A stretch of 32,599 nucleotides of DNA. It comes from a virus. Of the stretch, positions 29,064 through 32,599 are shown one piece after another; position 1 is the stretch's first letter, and each line of letters begins with the position of its first letter. The notes under the pieces were generated by a model, which saw only the letters and a program-made list of their open reading frames with translations, did no database searches and was not told the DNA's origin. The position numbers and the translations under genes are program-made. Location of the stretch: positions 1 through 32,599 of IMG/VR virus record IMGVR_UViG_3300006923_000081. One strand, 5' to 3'.

Positions 29064-29339
29064 GTGATCACTGCCTGCTTAACAGACAGCAGAACCAAGA
29101 TTGAACCCTTCAATTCCACTCACCTCCGGCCAAGAAGGGGATCAAAGTATCATTTGAGTCTGAAGACGATCGAATCAGACGGCTGGCGACAGATACAGAG
29201 TGGTCTTGTCTTGGATTGGCATGGGTCAGAATGCACACTTGTGGTACAGCAAGGTGAGTGGCTGCTCGAATGCGACGATAATGTTTGGATGGTCATGATG
29301 GACGAGGATCTCAACGCTTGTTACATGGAAACCTCATGA
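29064..29339 (+). CDS. Hypothetical 91-aa protein
   Basis: GTG 29064 is 7 bases after AAGGAG 29051-29056 and just after the upstream stop; the longer ATG 29040 start would overlap it. It is strand-rich (SGLVLDWHGSECTLVVQQGEWLLECDDNVWMVMMDED) with an acidic end. ATGA overlap with the helicase gene. Confidence 0.55.
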   Translation: MITACLTDSRTKIEPFNSTHLRPRRGSKYHLSLKTIESDGWRQIQSGLVLDWHGSECTLVVQQGEWLLECDDNVWMVMMDEDLNACYMETS

Positions 29340-30700
29340 GGACAAAGAAATATGATGGAACTGATTTGCGACGTGTCCTGGTTGGGATGGTCCTTTCTGA
29401 CGTGGTCTGCTCTCGGATTGCTAGTCGCTGGACTGAGGAGGGATTATTTGATTCTCGCTGGGCGAATCTCGTCGGAGGATGGTGCGTCAAGTATATTCGC
29501 AAGCATTCCACAGCTCCCGCTAAAAACATCAGTGGGATCTTCGAGCGATGGGCTGAAATCTCCACAGAGTCTGAAGAAGTAGTCGATGCGGTAGAACGCT
29601 TCATTGCAGGTCTGTCAGATGGGGCTGAGGCTCTTGATTCTGATTATCTGCTGGATCTAGCGGACGATCACTTCAATGCCGTACGCTTGAAGTCAGAGCT
29701 CAAGCTGGCACAGCTCGAAATCGACAGGGGCTTGGTGAAAGAAGCATCAGAACGGGTTGCTTCAATCAGGAGGGTTGAGCTGGGGGTTGGTTCTTTCGTG
29801 GAACCAGCGGCTGATTTTGCTCCCTGGTATCAGGCTTTCGAGAGAGACAAACAGTCGCCTCTGGTGAGTTATCCGGGAGATCTGGGTGATTACTTTGCGG
29901 ACGCTTTCAAGCGGGGCGAGTTCTACGCTTTCATGGCTCCAGACAAGACCGGAAAGACGGTGTGGCTGGTGGATCTGGCATACCGGGCTTTGCGGAAACG
30001 GAACAAAGTGGTCTTCTTCGATTCTGGGGACAGTACCCAGGATGATGTGATGACCCGGTTCGCTTGTCGAATTGCCAATCAGCCGGATATGGATGAAGAG
30101 TGCCCGTGCCCGATCGGTTGGGATGATGAAGGTGTTCTTGAGTTGGCTCACGAAAAAGAGAAAGCTGTGAATCCAGCCGAAGCCTTCAAGATGCTGAAGA
30201 AGCGGGTTCGATCGGAAGACAGCTTTCGATTGTCATGCCATCCAAACTCCACCTTGTCTGTTGCTGGTATCGATTCGATGCTTTCGGATTGGGGAGATGA
30301 CGGTTGGAGGCCGGATGTGGTTGTGATCGATTACGCCGATATTTTGGCATACGCTGCCGGATCCGACAATCTGGAACAGATCGATGGCGTTTGGAAGGAC
30401 CTCCGAAAATTGTCGCAAGAGAGACATTGTCTGGTGGTCACTGCCACCCAATCCAATGCGTCAGCTTACGGCAAGGAGAAGTCTTTGCTGACCAGAAAGA
30501 ACTTCAGCGGTCGAAAGACCAAGCTGGCCCATGTAAACGGAATGATCGGGATCAATGTGTCTGACGAAGAGCGAGCGACTCATCAGGCTCGATTGAATTG
30601 GGTGGTTCGCCGGAAGAGCAGAAATCGAAAAGGGTTCTCCTGCGTCCACACAGCCGGTTGCTATAATTCAGAAAATCCTGTAATAATCAGTAGATTCTGA
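29336..30700 (+). CDS. DnaB-like/RecA-fold replicative helicase
   Basis: This 454-aa protein starts at ATG 29336 (ATGA overlap). Residues 1-160 form a helical N-terminal domain. The RecA core has APDKTGKT (201-208, a P-loop with the first Gly replaced by Ala), VVFFDSGDSTQDDVMTRFA, Walker B VVVIDYADIL (Asp332) and TATQSNASAYG, as in the DnaB core. It would unwind DNA at the fork together with the primase at 16058. The divergence leaves KaiC/RecA-like ATPase as an alternative. Confidence 0.75.
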   Translation: MRTKKYDGTDLRRVLVGMVLSDVVCSRIASRWTEEGLFDSRWANLVGGWCVKYIRKHSTAPAKNISGIFERWAEISTESEEVVDAVERFIAGLSDGAEALDSDYLLDLADDHFNAVRLKSELKLAQLEIDRGLVKEASERVASIRRVELGVGSFVEPAADFAPWYQAFERDKQSPLVSYPGDLGDYFADAFKRGEFYAFMAPDKTGKTVWLVDLAYRALRKRNKVVFFDSGDSTQDDVMTRFACRIANQPDMDEECPCPIGWDDEGVLELAHEKEKAVNPAEAFKMLKKRVRSEDSFRLSCHPNSTLSVAGIDSMLSDWGDDGWRPDVVVIDYADILAYAAGSDNLEQIDGVWKDLRKLSQERHCLVVTATQSNASAYGKEKSLLTRKNFSGRKTKLAHVNGMIGINVSDEERATHQARLNWVVRRKSRNRKGFSCVHTAGCYNSENPVIISRF

Positions 30701-30707
30701 TCCTAAA

Positions 30708-30727
30708 GGACAAAAGTCCACTATAAT
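30708..30727 (+). promoter_or_regulatory. Promoter with small palindrome
   Basis: TATAAT 30722-30727 follows the palindrome GGAC-AAAA-GTCC (30708-30719) directly. No clear -35 hexamer is present, so an activator or the palindrome may serve instead. A second palindrome ATCAG/CTGAT lies at 30687-30702. It drives the gene at 30789. Confidence 0.5.
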
Positions 30728-30788
30728 GAGGGTGAGTCGAACAGAGTTGTTGGACATACGAATCTTTTCATAGATAGAAAGAATTGAA

Positions 30789-31460
30789 ATGAGTGCTACA
30801 CGAGTGAGTAAGGTTGCCGCCATTGCGGTGTTCGGGGCTGCTGGTTGGAAAGGTGCCGAATCCTGGCCGATCGATAAGATGTCAGCGAAGTTGAAAGACG
30901 TGCCTGACTGCATGGATGACGATTATGTTCCATCCGGTGACAGTGCTGATTTGATCAAGGAAGCTCTTGGGGCGATCGAAGCGGCTGTGATTGATGCCGG
31001 TGGAGAAGATCCTACTTTCGAAGTCTTCGAAGAAGCGGCAGCGGAAGCTCCAGCCGAAGACAAGAAAGAAGAAGCTCCAGCCGAAGACAAGAAAGAAGAG
31101 AAGTCGGAGAAAGCCAAAGCCAAAGCTGCGGAAAAGGCTGAGAAAGAGAAAGCCAAAGCGGAAAAGGCTGAAGCCAAGAAGCAGCAGGAAGCAGAGAAAG
31201 ATGCTCGAAAAGCTGAGCGGGAGAAAGCCAAAGCTGAGCGGGAGAAAGCCAAAGCTGAGGCGGTTGCCAATCGTACGATCTCGTGGCAAGCGGCCTGTGC
31301 TCGGGTTTTGCGGGACAGTGAAGATGGTTTGAATTCCGACATCAAAGATCTGTCTGCCAGAGTCGTCGCTCTTCGGAAAGACGGCAACGAGAAGACAGCT
31401 CTGTGGGCTCTGCGTACGATGATCACAGCTGTTCAGGCTTGGGAATCTACGGCTTCGTAG
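30789..31460 (+). CDS. Lys/Glu/Ala-rich protein with low-complexity middle
   Basis: This 223-aa protein has a short N-terminal region (SKVAAIAVFGAAGWKGAESWPIDKMSAKL). Residues about 80-155 are of K/E/A repeats (EEAPAEDKK twice, EREKAKA twice), likely a long charged helix, then a small C-terminal domain (SWQAACARVLRDSEDG...ALWALRTMI). DNA repeats of about 24 and 18 bp underlie it. It has its own promoter. No family is recognised; a scaffold or DNA-compacting role is possible. Confidence 0.6.
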   Translation: MSATRVSKVAAIAVFGAAGWKGAESWPIDKMSAKLKDVPDCMDDDYVPSGDSADLIKEALGAIEAAVIDAGGEDPTFEVFEEAAAEAPAEDKKEEAPAEDKKEEKSEKAKAKAAEKAEKEKAKAEKAEAKKQQEAEKDARKAEREKAKAEREKAKAEAVANRTISWQAACARVLRDSEDGLNSDIKDLSARVVALRKDGNEKTALWALRTMITAVQAWESTAS

Positions 31461-31482
31461 CCAAGGACCTGGGACAAATGAC

Positions 31483-32232
31483 ATGGTACTCAACGAACTC
31501 GCACTGTTCGCTGGAGGAGGGGGAGGGATTCTCGCTTCAAAATTACTTGGATGGAATACGATCGGGGCGGTCGAAATCGAAGACTACCCCAGAAGAGTGC
31601 TCCTCCAGCGGCAGCGTGACGGGATCCTCGAACCATTCCCAATCTGGGACGATGTCAACACGTTCGACGGGAAACCGTGGAAAGGGCTTGTCGACATTCT
31701 TTCGGGGGGCTTTCCTTGCCAAGACGTTTCAGCAGCCGGGAAAGGTGCCGGTGTCCGCGACGGAGAGCGTTCTGGATTGTGGAAAGAGTATTCACGAATC
31801 ATTGGAGAAGTTAGGCCTAAGCTTATCTTTGCGGAGAATACCCCGCTTTTACCCAGTCGAGGAATGGACCTCATTCTCTCCGATCTTTCCAGATTGGGGT
31901 ATCATGCAGTCTGGGGGGTGTTGGGAGCTGGGGCACTCGGTGCTCAGCACAAACGTGATCGAATCTGGATACTTGCCTACTCCCACAAAGTTCGACGCTG
32001 TCATGTTGGGCAAGGGGCATCCAACAAGAACGGGAACAGAGACCACCTTAGCCCAAAACATGTGTGGGGATCTGAATCCGGTGTGGGTCGAGTGGCTAAT
32101 GGATTGGCCGATGCGGTGGACAGACTTAAAGCCCTTGGAAATGGGCAAGTTCCAATCGTGGCTGCAGTTGCATTTCAGATCTTGATGCAGTCAGTAGTGG
32201 AGGTGCTCGATGAAGTTCCAGAAACACAGTGA
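31483..32232 (+). CDS. C5 cytosine DNA methyltransferase
   Basis: This 249-aa protein has motif I LFAGGGGG, motif IV GGFPCQDVS with catalytic Cys79, motif VI as AENTPLL (ENV is usual), motif VIII QHKRDRIW (Arg158, Arg160), and motifs IX-X DRLKALGNGQVP. The gap between VIII and IX is short, so the target-recognition domain is small and the specificity cannot be read. No partner restriction gene is nearby, so it is an orphan, probably protecting phage DNA from host restriction. Confidence 0.9.
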   Translation: MVLNELALFAGGGGGILASKLLGWNTIGAVEIEDYPRRVLLQRQRDGILEPFPIWDDVNTFDGKPWKGLVDILSGGFPCQDVSAAGKGAGVRDGERSGLWKEYSRIIGEVRPKLIFAENTPLLPSRGMDLILSDLSRLGYHAVWGVLGAGALGAQHKRDRIWILAYSHKVRRCHVGQGASNKNGNRDHLSPKHVWGSESGVGRVANGLADAVDRLKALGNGQVPIVAAVAFQILMQSVVEVLDEVPETQ

Positions 32233-32533
32233 AACAAGTTTTGCTGCTGCTGTGTCTATTTTAGAGACTGCGGATACGTTGCGAGCCAAAGTATACAGAT
32301 ACCTAAGAGATAGCAAAGGAGGAGCCACAGACGAGTCGATTCAGTTAGCTTTGGAGATGAATCCATCTACTCAGCGACCTCGACGGGTAGAGTTGCTAGA
32401 AGGTAAGTTCATTCGAGACAGTGGACGAACAAGCAATACAATAAGTGGCCGCTCAGCTGTTGTGTGGGAAGTAGTACCTCTCCCTACTGGCCAAGGAGAA
32501 GAGAAGCCCGATAAACTAGCTACGTTTTTTTAA
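32210..32533 (+). CDS. Winged-helix-like small protein
   Basis: This 107-aa protein starts at ATG 32210 after GGAGG 32200-32204, overlapping the methyltransferase by 23 bases. ETADTLRAKVYRYLRDSKGGATDESIQLALEMNPSTQRPRRVELLEGKFIRDSGRT is a winged-helix pattern (GATDEEIQ...STxRPRRxEL) I know from small phage proteins. It probably binds DNA; its target is unknown. Confidence 0.7.
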   Translation: MKFQKHSETSFAAAVSILETADTLRAKVYRYLRDSKGGATDESIQLALEMNPSTQRPRRVELLEGKFIRDSGRTSNTISGRSAVVWEVVPLPTGQGEEKPDKLATFF

Positions 32534-32543
32534 GGAGGGTCTA

Positions 32544-32599
32544 GTGACTAAACGAGTGAACAGAGCCGAGTTTTTGAGTGTGTTGGAATCAGTATCAGC
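32544..32599 (+). CDS. Start of a gene, possibly sliding-clamp-like (3' end outside window)
   Basis: GTG 32544 follows a perfect AAGGAGGG 32532-32539. The visible 18 residues (MTKRVNRAEFLSVLESVS) fit the first strand and helix of DNA polymerase III beta-type clamps encoded by phages, but this is too short to be sure. Its position after replication genes agrees. Confidence 0.5.
   Translation, partial: MTKRVNRAEFLSVLESVS

Noticed and set aside
30923-31426. Long low-complexity ORFs on the - strand
   Set aside because: They are the antisense of the Lys/Glu/Ala-rich gene, with Ala/Ser/Phe-rich composition forced by its repeats, and have no SD.
1-32599. Alternative genetic code (UGA as Trp) across the phage
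   Set aside because: UGA is the stop of most genes and forms their TGATG/ATGA junctions, and UGG is used for Trp throughout, so a global recoding is excluded.

Overview
The window is a stretch of a tailed double-stranded DNA phage genome, or possibly a prophage. All genes that I accept lie on the + strand. They are packed with 1-, 4- or 8-base start/stop overlaps (TGATG, ATGA), and most are short proteins of unknown family. I see no integrase, ribosomal or host metabolic gene. The host cannot be read from the sequence; Shine-Dalgarno (SD) sites of the GAGGAG type and TATAAT hexamers point to a bacterium.

Layout. (1) 1-2511: the C-terminal tail of an acidic Ser/Glu repeat protein, a von Willebrand A-like protein with a cysteine-rich C-terminal half, and a small Cys-motif protein, probably the distal end of a virion module. 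(2) 2546-9175: a compact carbohydrate and surface-modification island with a DUF115-like protein, a cupin, three GT-A-type glycosyltransferases, three class I methyltransferases and a sulfotransferase-like protein. A free-standing HNH/AP2 endonuclease follows at 9172-9681. (3) 9682-27096: about 40 mostly small genes, punctuated by ten copies of one dispersed promoter cassette. Each copy has GGTCTT or a one-base variant, exactly 17 bp, then TATAAT (TACAAT once), and most copies start with a CCCCTT...AAGGGG hairpin. Recognisable products here are a sigma-70 region 2-like factor, an SNF2-type helicase, a DUF4313 protein, a methyltransferase-fold protein, a DnaG-like primase, a DUF2786 protein and a macrodomain-like protein. 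(4) 27097-27807: a gene-poor regulatory stretch with a likely structured non-coding RNA, a strong terminator, an ORF interrupted by an in-frame TGA, and a perfect 18-bp inverted repeat. (5) 27808-32599: a replication and DNA-processing module with two small proteins in helicase-loader position, a thermonuclease, a DnaB/RecA-fold helicase, a Lys/Glu/Ala-rich protein, a C5 cytosine methyltransferase, a winged-helix-like protein, and the start of a gene that may encode a sliding clamp.

How it may work together (inference): the repeated cassette makes region 3 a set of co-regulated transcription units, each reset by a hairpin and restarted by the same promoter. The sigma-like protein at 12345-12881 lies inside this regulon and is a candidate for a self-reinforcing switch. 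The most novel items are the cassette family, a 119-nt tRNA-like RNA at 22214-22332, the structured RNA and inverted repeat at 27125-27723, and three small ORFs with in-frame UGA codons.
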